Below are positions 6,998 to 15,926 of a stretch of DNA of 64,000 bases, piece after piece. The stretch spans positions 1 through 64,000 of the forward strand of contig NZ_QKZT01000022.1 of the NCBI RefSeq assembly GCF_003254055.1, given 5' to 3'. Source of the DNA: Algoriphagus chordae (lineage in GTDB: Bacteria; Bacteroidota; Bacteroidia; Cytophagales; Cyclobacteriaceae). A program made the position numbers and the translations under genes. Position 1 is the stretch's first letter. Each line of letters starts with the position of its first letter. The notes beneath the pieces are model-generated. The model was given only the letters and a program-made list of their open reading frames with translations. It did not search any database and had not been told where the DNA came from.

Positions 6998-9900
6998 CCA
7001 GCTCTTGTAAGGGCGAATCATCATTCGTCCTATAGAGCCATTGAGCTATTGCCCCAATGTCTCAATGATCCAATGTCCCTGTGTTTTCACAATTTTCCAA
7101 TTCCATTTCTCGGCAGAACCATCTGGTACAAAGAACCATCTTGGCCGAGAGAATTTGGCTTCGGTAATTTATAACCTAGGGTTGAAACCCTAGGCTAGGA
7201 ATATGGCTCGTCCCCATGGGACTGTTAGGTTTGAGTGCGTTCTTAGTTTTGGGCTTACTTAACAGAAGTGCCTTTTGATAAGGGTAGATGGGGAGGCTAG
7301 AATATCTTTTCTTCTTCAGCTCTGCTCTTGTAAGGGCGAATCATCATTCGCCCATCGCCCCATTGTGCCTGTGCTTTCACAATTTTCCGTTTCCATTTCT
7401 CGGCAGAACATTCTGGTACAAAGAACCACCTACGCCGAGAGAATTTGGCTTCGTTGTTTTATTACCTAGGGTTGAAACCCTAGGCTAGCTATATGGCTCT
7501 TCCTTATGTCAATCAATGGTTCACTTTCCACAGCAAGTCAGCGCAATTGATCTTGTGTATAACGTGTATCACAATAAACAAAAAATGGATATATTTGTTT
7601 ATTAAGATAAACAACCATGGAGATTCTATTTAGTCTATACCAAAAGCTTTTACGAAATACAGCGCTAGATTTTCAGCGTAACTTGCTTGAAGAAATACGA
7701 TGGGAAAATCGCCTGATTGGGATTAAAGGTGCCAGAGGAGTTGGGAAGACCACCTTGGTTCTTCAATATCTGAAAAAGGAATTTGGGAGTTCAGATTCTA
7801 CTGTCCTTTATGTTTCCCTAGATCATTTTTGGTTTTCTACTCACAGTCTCTTGGATTTAGCAGATCAATTTACCAAAACGGGCGGTAAGCTATTGGTGCT
7901 GGATGAGGTTCATAAGTATCCTAATTGGTCTAGAGAATTGAAGAATATATACGATTTTTACCCCGAGTTGAAAGTTGTTTTTACTGGTTCCTCACTCCTC
8001 GAAATACTTAATGCTGGGGCGGACTTGAGTAGGAGAGCGGTGATGTACCAGCTGACCGGACTTTCTTTTCGGGAATACCTAAATTTGGAAGCAGGTTTGA
8101 ATCTTCCAGTTTTGAAGCTTGATGTCTTAATTCATGAGCATATAGCTATTGCAAATGAATTGTTGACAGAAGTTCGACCTTTTCAATATTTTAGTGATTA
8201 CCTACGAAAGGGCTATTATCCATTTTCAAGAGAATTTGGGGATTTATATGAGCAGCAGCTTAGCGCTGTTGTCAATTTGGTGTTGGAGGTAGAGCTGCCT
8301 CAGCTGCGCAAATTTGATTTAGCTTATGTGCCAAAGATTAAGCAGTTATTGGCAATAATCGCTGATTCAGTTCCCTTTATCCCTAATGTGACCAAACTCA
8401 GTCAAAAAATCGGTATCAATAGAACTACCTTGCTGACCTATTTTCAATACCTCGATGAAAGTAAATTGACAAGTAATCTGTATCAGTCCAATGAGGGAAT
8501 ATCCATTTTGCAGAAGCCTTCAAAACTATATCTTGAAAACACCAACTTAGCATATGCTCTGGGGAGAAATGTAGATGTTGGCAATCTTAGAGAGACTTTT
8601 CTGCTCAATCAGCTTAGCTATAAACATAAGATGACTTTGCCTCTAAAAGGAGATTTTTTAGTGGACAAAATATGGAATATTGAGGTGTGGGGAGCAGGGA
8701 AAGACCTTCCTAAATCAGGACTTGAAACTGATGTTGTTGCTGCCGATGGAATTGAATTGGGTCTCGGATCCAAGATCCCATTATGGCTTTTTGGTTTTTT
8801 GTATTGAGCCAAAGGATTTCCACAATAGAATAGCTATCCCGATCAGCCAACTTCATTATTATCTCATTGAGCGTTCATTATTAGCAAGGCGGTGCTTTGT
8901 GGTAAATATGAGTTATCATTTCCATTTCTCGGCAGAACCTTCGGTTACAAAGAACCATCTTGGCCGAGAGAATTTGGCTTCGGTAATTTATAACCTAGGG
9001 TTGAAACCCTAGGCTAGGTATATGGCTCGTCCCCATGGGACTGTTAGGTTTGAGTGCCACATCTAGATATTCTCGCTTATGATATTAGTTTAATATTAGC
9101 GCTTTTTGGAAGCAGTTTTGAGCGGAATCTTTTCCCTCTTCAGCTCTATTCTTGTAAGGGCGAATCATCATTCGTCCTTTAGAGCCATTGAGCTATTGCC
9201 CCAATGTCTAAATGATCCAATGTCCCAGTGCTTTCACAATTTTCCATTTTCATTTCTCGGCAGGACCTTCTGGTACAAAGAACCACCTAGGCCGAGAGAA
9301 TTTGGCTTCGGTAATTATAACCTAGGGTTGAAACCCTAGGCTAACTATATGGCTCGTCCCTATGGGACTGTTTGGTTTGAGTGCCACATCTAGATATTCT
9401 CGCTTATGATATTAGTTTAATATTAGCGCTTTTTGGGAGCAGTTTTGAGCGGAATCTTTTCCCTCTTCCGCTCTACTCTTGTAGGGGCGAATCATCATTC
9501 GTCCTTTAGAGCCATTGAGCTATTGCCCCAATGGCTCAATGATCCAATGTCCCAGTGCTTTCAATAATTGTCATTTCCATTTCTCGGCAGAAACCTTCGG
9601 GTACAAAGAACCATCTTGGCCGAGAGAATTTGGCTTCGTTGTTTTATTACCTAGGGTTGAAACCCTAGGCTAGCTATATGGCTCGTCCCTATGGGACTGT
9701 TTGGTTTGAGTGCCACATCTAGATATTCTCGCTTATGATATTAGTTTAACATTAGCGCTTTTTGGAAGCAGTTTTGAGCGGAATCTTTTCCCTCTTCAGC
9801 TCTTCTCTTGTAAGGACGAATCATCATTCACCCTATAGCACAATAGCCCGATTGCCTGTTTAATCCAAAGTCCTTGTGTTTTCAATAATTGTTATTTCCA

Positions 9901-10050
9901 TTTCTCGGCAGAAACCTTCGGGTGCAAAGAAACATCTTGGCCGAGAGAATTTGGCTTCCGTGATTTATAACCTAGGGTTGAAACCCTAGGCTAACTAAAT
10001 GGCTTGTCCCCATGGGACTGTTAGGTTTGAGTGTGTTCTTACTTTTGGGC
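6998..10050. repeat. Tandem array of ~325-bp multi-palindrome units (array A)
   Basis: Six copies of the palindrome CCTAGGGTTGAAACCCTAGG end at 7194, 7484, 9013, 9340, 9669 and 9990. Each is preceded by a TTCTCGGCAGAA...GCCGAGAGAATTTGGC hairpin. Most units also carry GGGCGAATCATCATTCGCCC-type palindromes (7011, 7333, 9158, 9485, degenerate at 9813) and GTCCCYATGGGAC after the core. Complete units in 9020-9997 repeat every ~325 bp. Two spacer versions occur, one with TTTTGGGCTTACTTAACAGA (about 7247 and 10035) and one with TTTGGAAGCAGTTTTGAGCG (9100-9780). The array is interrupted between about 7503 and 8916 by an ATPase gene. Apart from that gene I see no coding sequence here. Confidence 0.9.
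7617..8807 (+). CDS. AAA-type ATP-binding protein (AAA_14/DUF4143-like)
   Basis: This 396-aa protein belongs to the large group of prokaryotic AAA-type ATPases of unknown role, often carried by accessory DNA. The Walker A loop is GIKGARGVGKT (residues 35-45), Walker B LLVLDEVHK (92-100) and a sensor-like VVFTGSS lies at 120-126. The C-terminus ends with IPLWLFGFLY, the usual family ending, so the length is normal. Just before it, the stretch EVWGAGKDLPKSG (about 356-368) departs from the family's EVGGKxK pattern; the +1 frame there reads GKTFLNQ, suggesting two compensating indels. The gene interrupts array A, as though inserted into a repeat unit. Function unknown. Confidence 0.88.
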   Translation: MEILFSLYQKLLRNTALDFQRNLLEEIRWENRLIGIKGARGVGKTTLVLQYLKKEFGSSDSTVLYVSLDHFWFSTHSLLDLADQFTKTGGKLLVLDEVHKYPNWSRELKNIYDFYPELKVVFTGSSLLEILNAGADLSRRAVMYQLTGLSFREYLNLEAGLNLPVLKLDVLIHEHIAIANELLTEVRPFQYFSDYLRKGYYPFSREFGDLYEQQLSAVVNLVLEVELPQLRKFDLAYVPKIKQLLAIIADSVPFIPNVTKLSQKIGINRTTLLTYFQYLDESKLTSNLYQSNEGISILQKPSKLYLENTNLAYALGRNVDVGNLRETFLLNQLSYKHKMTLPLKGDFLVDKIWNIEVWGAGKDLPKSGLETDVVAADGIELGLGSKIPLWLFGFLY

Positions 10051-10134
10051 TTACTTAACAGAATTGTCTCTTGTTAGGGTAAAAGGGGAGGATTATTGCA
10101 ACAAAGGTTTCCTCTTCTGTTTTGTAAGCACGAG

Positions 10135-10509
10135 TCAACCCATTTCAGCCATCTTCTTTCCTATATGCTCCATTACCTCCTGAAACTCCTTGGTTGGACT
10201 GAAGTCAATGATTTTTGTGTTCTGCTCTGCTTTGGCGGTATGTCCATTAGGCATATAGAAGACATCACCCTTTTCTAACAGTTCTTCTGTTCCATCGTCA
10301 TATATGACGCGCATAGCGCCTTCCACTAGGTATCCCCAGTGCGGACAGTGGCAGCTATTGTTGTGAAGTCCCTGCAATAGTGGTGTAAAATCCGCTCCGG
10401 CTGGAACTTCATTGAATGCGATGGTCATACCTCCATAGCCAGGCATGTTGCGCATAATCGTATCAGGTGTTTGCATTACCACAGGTATGGCCTCTTTGTT
10501 GATTTTCAT
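10135..10509 (-). CDS. Cupin-domain protein
   Basis: A 124-aa single-domain cupin. The first cupin motif includes His54 and His57 in NSCHCPHWGYLVEG (51-64), and the second is GDVFYMPNGHTAK around 81-93, so at least three metal-binding His are present. Small cupins of this type serve as isomerases, dioxygenases or ligand sensors; the substrate cannot be told. There is no signal peptide, so it acts in the cytoplasm. It lies alone, 216 bases downstream of the phosphoesterase gene on the same strand, and directly abuts the end of array A. Confidence 0.85.
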   Translation of the reverse strand: MKINKEAIPVVMQTPDTIMRNMPGYGGMTIAFNEVPAGADFTPLLQGLHNNSCHCPHWGYLVEGAMRVIYDDGTEELLEKGDVFYMPNGHTAKAEQNTKIIDFSPTKEFQEVMEHIGKKMAEMG

Positions 10510-10725
10510 GATTAAACGAGTTATGGTGAGGATATTAGTTATTTAGTCCATAAGTCTACTAGTTCTGAGCTGATTTAGTGCTTGCTCTTTGCTTAGGCTT
10601 GAGATGAAAACTAGTTATGATTAATTAGGTAAACCACCATTATTTACCCAAAAATTAACACTATTGATCCCAGAACAGGCAACTATACTATTTCAAAATC
10701 TAGAGCCTTTATAATAGAAGTATCA

Positions 10726-13530
10726 TTACTCCTTTTTCTTAATTTGATCAGCAACTATTTTGCGGAATTTTGAGCCAAAACCAAATAGTAGCATGTTGTC
10801 ATGAAAACTATCCGCACTCACTTCCCTGTCATTTATCTCACCAGGCGCATTTGCAGCTATAAAAAACTGATGATTTGCTACAGTGGATGGCGTGACTGCC
10901 CTCGGGCGTCGGTCTAGAACTGATAATATACTGTTGGCGGCATCTGTTCTCTTGCCGAGCAATTCTTTGTTGGTGCCTTCGGGGCCTATAAAATTGGAAA
11001 GAATAGTTTTAAGAATAGAAGTGTGATCGAAGACTGTCTTTGATACAGATTTTGGCTTTACCCAAGGAGAAATAATAAATGCAGGTACTCGCAAGCCGTA
11101 ATGACTTGCACCGTCTTTGTGAATCTTGTGTACTACTGGGTTCCCCTCACCGTTGATGCCATGTGGAGGCACATGATCATAAAAACCACCATGCTCGTCA
11201 TAAGTGATGATAAATAGGGTCTTCTGCCAATGCAAGTCATTGCTTTTCAGTGCATCGTAAATCTCTTTGACACCAAGTTGACCTTTCCCGACATTTGCTG
11301 GCGGATGGTCATCATCAGCTTCACCTTCTATCTCTAGGTCAATGATGTGTGGATCTATCCATGAAACGGCTGGAAGCTGTCCATTTCTTGCCTTACTCAA
11401 CCATTCATCTCTTTGGATAATGTTTTTTTCATCCACTCTGTATTTATCGAACATTCGCAGAAAGGCAATATTGCTCTCTACATAGTTCCAACTGATATTT
11501 TTCTGGGTCAGAATATCGAAAATGGTGTCGCCTTTGACAGCTCCTGCTTCATTTCCACCTATTTCAAAATTGTTGATGCTTGGTGCAGATCCCATTACAG
11601 AAATAAATCTATTGGGGTAGGTAGCCCCGGGGTGAGATGAGAACCATCGATCACAGATCATATAATTTTCTGCAAGGAAATCAAACATACCTAGTGTATC
11701 GTCGTCATAAAAACCCATTACCAACTTTTCACTGCCTGGATCATTCTTGATATCGGTTTTACTCATATAGTTTGAGACAAATCCCGACATTTCACCATTG
11801 GCAATCTGCTCTTTGACCTGCTTTACTCCATGCCCTGGGTCCACGCTGATTTTGGCCCCATCCGTGAGTTTAAATACGCTATGCGAGAAGTTGGTGCCTG
11901 GAATAGGATTAGTGTGATTGGGCGCTGCTCCCAGTCCATCCACATCTGTTCTGTTCTTTTTTTGAGTCAAATATCCCAGCATGTGATCAAATGACCTGTT
12001 TTCTAAGGTCAGTACTACAATATGTTCTATCTGCTTAGAATCAGGTTTGACTGGGGCATTGTGTGTTGGAGGTTTTATACTTATTGAAGCTTTATCCTTC
12101 TGGAAGAATCTGCCAAATTTGAAGCTTGAGAAAATAGATTTATGCAACCTTGTCTTTTGTGAAGTAGTGGGAATGGGACTTGGCTTGCTGGGTGCACTTT
12201 GGTTAATGATTTTGGTTACCTTCATGGTAGGCCTAGTTGTTATCAGACTATCCTTGAGCCGTATTTTCGCTGAAGGTCTGCTATAATGTCTCACAGTGAA
12301 ATCTTTCGAAGTTGTTTGCAAATCGAAAAACACTTGGTTGTTTCTTCCAGAAGCTAAAAACAATAGCATATCAGTGAAATGTTCTGCAACAGTCTTGAGT
12401 ATCTTTTTTGTCGAATTAGCTTTTAATATTTTCTCGATAGCGGATTTGGCACCAGCATTTATTCCGCTTTGTGTTTTAAAAACAATAAATTTTTCGGCGT
12501 GGATTGTTGGGAGTATGGTTGGCTCTGCTGCACTGATTGGAGAATGAGAAGCAATGAGTTTTCCTGCCAAATTTCGCTCTTCATAATAGCTTTGATTAAA
12601 TGGAGCTTTGAATGCTAGCTCAGATTTCACTGCTAGTTTGGTGATATTGACATTTGGTCCTACGACGTTAACTTCATTCCCAGATGTCTCAAAAACAACC
12701 TCTGCAGCTAGTGCAATGGCATCTCCATCTGAAGGAATTACGCTTAAGTCTAGTGATTCTAGATTGATATTATTTAGAGAGAAGTTTACTGATATTGATC
12801 CAACTGATAATCCAGTCAGAGGGTCTTTGATTGGGTCAATAGATGTGGAAAGCTCACCAATAGGGATTTCTATTTTGTCAATGCCAAGCATTTTTTTTGC
12901 CTTGCTGCTGAAATCTAGCGTAAGGTTTTTGTCAATTTTAAGACTAACAGCAAATAACCGGTTGACCTTTTTCAATAAGCGATTCAACAAGCTAAATGGG
13001 ACTGCTGATTCTTCTAGTTTTAATTGTAAATCCGGATGTGAAATATCGATTTCAAAATTTTCAGACTGAACCCCCTTGTTTTTTATTTGAATAGTCCAAG
13101 CCCCATTAGGGTCGTTATCTTTAATGGTGTATTTGAATTGGGTCAAATGTGCGGGTGGGCCTGGAGGTGGAAGAGTAGGGTCAAAGGGTGAGCCTACGTC
13201 GACAAGATCATCGAGTACAGATATCGCTGTTTTTCCAGGGAATTTAATATTACCTAAAGCAGTTTTTGTGGAAAATTTTGCACTTAGGAACGGAGTGAGC
13301 TCTTCACTTACTATTAATTTGTTAGGATTAATAAGCTGTATTTCCACTGGAGCTATTAGGAGAGGCTCGGGACCTTTTTGTCTTACATATACTACAATCT
13401 GTTTGGAGCCTCCTACGATTTCGGATGAAGGATTGAATTTGGTAGTGAAATTATATTCGATGGCTTTACCAAAACCGATAGGGATATTTCTTAGTTCTTT
13501 TACTTTAACCCTTGTTAATACATCTGCCAT
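10726..13530 (-). CDS. Phosphoesterase family protein with long N-terminal region (phospholipase C / acid phosphatase type)
   Basis: The C-terminal part (about residue 500 to the end of 934) is a PF04185-type phosphoesterase. The entry motif is HIVVLTLENRSFDHMLGYL near 501-519, followed by CDRWFSSHPGATYPNR, WIDPH, TYDEHGGFYDHVPPHG near 776-791 and FDHTSILKTI. These motifs carry the metal ligands of phospholipase C/AcpA enzymes. The N-terminal ~500 residues are beta-rich, without clear repeats and not recognised, and end in a Pro/Ser/Lys-rich linker (about 440-495). There is no signal peptide on an otherwise typically exported enzyme, so a special export route or cytoplasmic retention is possible. 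An FAD oxidoreductase gene lies upstream on the same strand. Confidence 0.88.
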   Translation of the reverse strand: MADVLTRVKVKELRNIPIGFGKAIEYNFTTKFNPSSEIVGGSKQIVVYVRQKGPEPLLIAPVEIQLINPNKLIVSEELTPFLSAKFSTKTALGNIKFPGKTAISVLDDLVDVGSPFDPTLPPPGPPAHLTQFKYTIKDNDPNGAWTIQIKNKGVQSENFEIDISHPDLQLKLEESAVPFSLLNRLLKKVNRLFAVSLKIDKNLTLDFSSKAKKMLGIDKIEIPIGELSTSIDPIKDPLTGLSVGSISVNFSLNNINLESLDLSVIPSDGDAIALAAEVVFETSGNEVNVVGPNVNITKLAVKSELAFKAPFNQSYYEERNLAGKLIASHSPISAAEPTILPTIHAEKFIVFKTQSGINAGAKSAIEKILKANSTKKILKTVAEHFTDMLLFLASGRNNQVFFDLQTTSKDFTVRHYSRPSAKIRLKDSLITTRPTMKVTKIINQSAPSKPSPIPTTSQKTRLHKSIFSSFKFGRFFQKDKASISIKPPTHNAPVKPDSKQIEHIVVLTLENRSFDHMLGYLTQKKNRTDVDGLGAAPNHTNPIPGTNFSHSVFKLTDGAKISVDPGHGVKQVKEQIANGEMSGFVSNYMSKTDIKNDPGSEKLVMGFYDDDTLGMFDFLAENYMICDRWFSSHPGATYPNRFISVMGSAPSINNFEIGGNEAGAVKGDTIFDILTQKNISWNYVESNIAFLRMFDKYRVDEKNIIQRDEWLSKARNGQLPAVSWIDPHIIDLEIEGEADDDHPPANVGKGQLGVKEIYDALKSNDLHWQKTLFIITYDEHGGFYDHVPPHGINGEGNPVVHKIHKDGASHYGLRVPAFIISPWVKPKSVSKTVFDHTSILKTILSNFIGPEGTNKELLGKRTDAANSILSVLDRRPRAVTPSTVANHQFFIAANAPGEINDREVSADSFHDNMLLFGFGSKFRKIVADQIKKKE

Positions 13531-13777
13531 AAGTGATAAAAATTATTAATTATATAAATAGTTGAATAAAAATGTAAGATTACTCCTTCTGCTAAGAATT
13601 GCTTTATTCGCCTAGCTAGGCAGCCTGAATTATCACATCGTAATTTTGATGTGATTTTTATCAAGGTACTGATAATCTGCTTATTGATTTTTCCATGGAT
13701 AAAAGTAAGAGAGCTTCATCCCTAGGTTTTTTTATTTGGCACTCCTTTTTCCACCATAGAACCTTGCAATCATAGAC

Positions 13778-15166
13778 TTATTCAGGTGCTATATTCTGAT
13801 TGATTCGGAAGAGGTTGTTCGGATCGTATCGTTTTTTTATCTGTGTTAGGCGTTCGTAGTTGTGTTTGTAACTGGCCTTGACACGATCTTCACCCTCGTC
13901 CATCATAAAATTGGAATAGGCGCCGCCTGAGGAATAGGGATGTAAGGCTCTCCAGTAGTCCTTGCACCATTTGGTGATTTTGTCCTTGTTCGCAGGATCT
14001 GGATCTACGCCTACGATTACGCCAGCGTACTTGGCGTCGCGATATGCCCAAGGGGTTTCTTCAGACCCAACTCGGCTCGCAGCTCCACTTATAGGATATA
14101 GGTGCATTTGAGAGAGGGGAGTGGGAATCGTAGAACCGAAATTCAAATGTTCTTTTCTGATTTCAGGACCTAATTCATTGAAAAAATCTGCACGCCAGTA
14201 CCACTGCAAACCCGGCGGAAACAGCCCGTCAAAGAGGGTCTGAATAGCAGGATAAGGCATTTCACCTACGTGTTGGAATATTGGATTCTTTGCCAATATA
14301 GGCTTGAATGCTTCTGCTGCTTTGTCCATATCGCCAGTGTAGCACCAGACGATTCCGCAAAATTGTTTGTTGTGTAGATCCTCCGGAAATGGAGGTCCTG
14401 GAATAATCATGGTAGCTATAAATCCATTCAAGTCATCTGGAGCATCATGGATAAACTTATGATACCAATCCATTATTTCCTCAGTCTTCTCAATAGGCCA
14501 TAAAGTCGGTCCACCGAAAACTGTTTTTAATGGATGTGCTTGGAATTTGAAGGAGGTGACGATGCCAAAATTCCCGCCTCCGCCACGAATGGCCCAGAAG
14601 AGATCCTTGTTCTGTGTAGCATTGACGGTGACGCAGGTTCCATCCGCCAACACCATATCTGCCTCCAGCAAGTTGTCGATGGTCAAACCATATTTTCTAG
14701 ACAAATAGCCAACGCCTCCTCCGAGTGTTAAGCCTCCGACCCCTGTGCTTGAGATGATTCCGGCAGGGATAGCTAGACCAAAGACATGTGTAGCATGATC
14801 CACCTCTCCCCAGGTATTTCCACCGCCCACTCTTACGGTATTGTCAGAAGTATCCACTCTTACATTTTTAATCCCCGACAGATCTATGACCAATCCATCA
14901 TCACATAAACCCAATCCGCCGCCATTGTGCCCACCACCTCGGATGGCGAGTGCAAGTTTATTTTCTCTGGCAAAATTCACTGCGGCAACGACATCTGCGA
15001 CATCGGTACACATGACAAACATGCCGGGATGCTTGTCGATCATTCCATTGAAAACCTTCCTGGTGTTATCGTATTCCTTATCGGTGGATAAAACCAGCTT
15101 GCCCTTGAGCTGAGCGCTCAAATTGTCTAGTAAAGTAACGTCTAAGTCTGTGAGTTGAGTAGCCAT
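13778..15166 (-). CDS. FAD-binding oxidoreductase, berberine-bridge-enzyme type
   Basis: A 462-aa flavoprotein of the FAD_binding_4 plus BBE family. LAIRGGGHNGGG (73-84) holds His80, the expected site of covalent 8-alpha-histidyl FAD attachment. The following FAD loop TGVGGLTLGGGVGYLSRKYG lacks the Cys used for the second, 6-S-cysteinyl bond, so flavin is probably attached once only. The C-terminal BBE motif YDPNNLFRINQNI is present. Such enzymes oxidise sugars, alkaloids or phenolics with oxygen. There is no signal peptide. It precedes the phosphoesterase gene by 247 bases, without clear evidence for an operon. Confidence 0.92.
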   Translation of the reverse strand: MATQLTDLDVTLLDNLSAQLKGKLVLSTDKEYDNTRKVFNGMIDKHPGMFVMCTDVADVVAAVNFARENKLALAIRGGGHNGGGLGLCDDGLVIDLSGIKNVRVDTSDNTVRVGGGNTWGEVDHATHVFGLAIPAGIISSTGVGGLTLGGGVGYLSRKYGLTIDNLLEADMVLADGTCVTVNATQNKDLFWAIRGGGGNFGIVTSFKFQAHPLKTVFGGPTLWPIEKTEEIMDWYHKFIHDAPDDLNGFIATMIIPGPPFPEDLHNKQFCGIVWCYTGDMDKAAEAFKPILAKNPIFQHVGEMPYPAIQTLFDGLFPPGLQWYWRADFFNELGPEIRKEHLNFGSTIPTPLSQMHLYPISGAASRVGSEETPWAYRDAKYAGVIVGVDPDPANKDKITKWCKDYWRALHPYSSGGAYSNFMMDEGEDRVKASYKHNYERLTQIKKRYDPNNLFRINQNIAPE

Positions 15167-15304
15167 GAGATGAGTATGTTAGAGTTTAGTCAAATCTAAT
15201 CAGGGTTAAGAAGGGGCTCAACCACATTTCATTCAAAAAATAGCACTATTCGTTCATAGGTTGTTTTAGAGGGAAATAGGGAAGGGTTGTTAGAAGGACA
15301 GTTG

Positions 15305-15445
15305 TTAGGCGGAAGCTCGGATGGTTTTGTTATAGGCAGATGGGACCATGCCATATGCTTTTTGAAAGCATTTTGAAAAATATGCGGGTGTATTGAAACC
15401 CGTCTCATAGGCTATATCGGAAGCCCTTCGTGAGATACGAACGGT
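15305..15445 (-). pseudogene. Remnant of an AraC-family regulator (C-terminal HTH only)
   Basis: On the minus strand the stretch ending at the TAA complementary to 15305-15307 reads ASDIAYETGFNTPAYFSKC, then FQKAYGMVPSAYNK. This is the second helix-turn-helix and C-terminus of an AraC-type activator. Upstream of this the frame degenerates (poly-Thr, no recognisable first HTH), and no start codon with a sensor domain exists before the next gene at 15552. The rest of the 15167-15551 gap shows nothing else. Confidence 0.8.
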
Positions 15446-15502
15446 GGTGGTGGTTCTTATTGAGCAAGAGGTTAAACCTTAATATTTGTGAAATAGATCT
15501 AT

Positions 15503-15519
15503 CTACGAAAAAATAGTAG
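15503..15519. promoter_or_regulatory. Possible BlaI-type operator
   Basis: The imperfect dyad CTAC-N9-GTAG lies 33 bases upstream of the BlaI-like regulator gene, where autoregulation by BlaI/MecI proteins is usual. The half-sites resemble the TAC/GTA core of their operators. Only one dyad is visible and it could be chance. Confidence 0.25.
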
Positions 15520-15551
15520 GATTATTAAAAATTCGTTTCTATCTTAGGGAT

Positions 15552-15926
15552 ATGGAAGAATTAAATAACAACGAAGAAAGGATCATGCGAATTTTTTGGA
15601 GACTTGAAAAAGCGCTTGTCCGAGATGTACTAGATGAATTGCCAGATCCGAAACCGCCTTACACCACCTTGGCTTCTGCTATCAAATTACTGGAGAAGAA
15701 AGGTTATTTGGATCACAAAGCTTACGGTACCACGCACCAGTATTTCCCATTGATCACACAGGCTGATTACAGCAAGAGAAGTGTAAATCAATTGGTAAAA
15801 AATTATTTCGAAGGTTCGGTGGGAAATTTTCTCTCTTTTATGGTAAAAGAAAATAAGATTTCTGACAAGGAAATTGAGGGTTTACAGCGCATGATTGATG
15901 ATATGGATAAACCCACAGAATCATGA
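15552..15926 (+). CDS. BlaI/MecI/CopY family transcriptional repressor
   Basis: The 124-aa protein has the BlaI winged-helix fold: EERIMRIFWRLEKALVRDVL (residues 8-27) is helices 1-2, and PPYTTLASAIKLLEKKGYL (36-54) the recognition helix and wing region. The helical C-terminal half is the dimerisation part cut by the sensor protease in classical systems. It overlaps the following M56 peptidase gene by four bases (ATGA), the standard two-gene arrangement. In Bacteroidota such pairs are not tied to beta-lactam resistance, and no beta-lactamase resistance gene lies beside this one. A possible operator sits just upstream. Confidence 0.95.
   Translation: MEELNNNEERIMRIFWRLEKALVRDVLDELPDPKPPYTTLASAIKLLEKKGYLDHKAYGTTHQYFPLITQADYSKRSVNQLVKNYFEGSVGNFLSFMVKENKISDKEIEGLQRMIDDMDKPTES

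Noticed and set aside
8680..9012. 110-aa frame overlapping the end of the ATPase gene
   Set aside because: Starts inside the ATPase gene and runs into a repeat palindrome; at most it records the ATPase's former frame.
6989..9339. Several 60-77-residue open frames ending in PREFGF-like peptides (6989-7174, 7275-7488, 9106-9339)
   Set aside because: They share peptides only because they run through copies of array A; starts differ, palindromes fall in the frames and no copy-independent conservation is visible.
6998..10050. CRISPR-like periodicity
   Set aside because: Units are ~325 bp, the spacers are themselves repeated, and there are no cas genes; this is not a CRISPR array.
11413..13549. 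Plus-strand open frames opposite the phosphoesterase gene
   Set aside because: Shadows of the 934-aa gene; biased composition and no recognisable domains.
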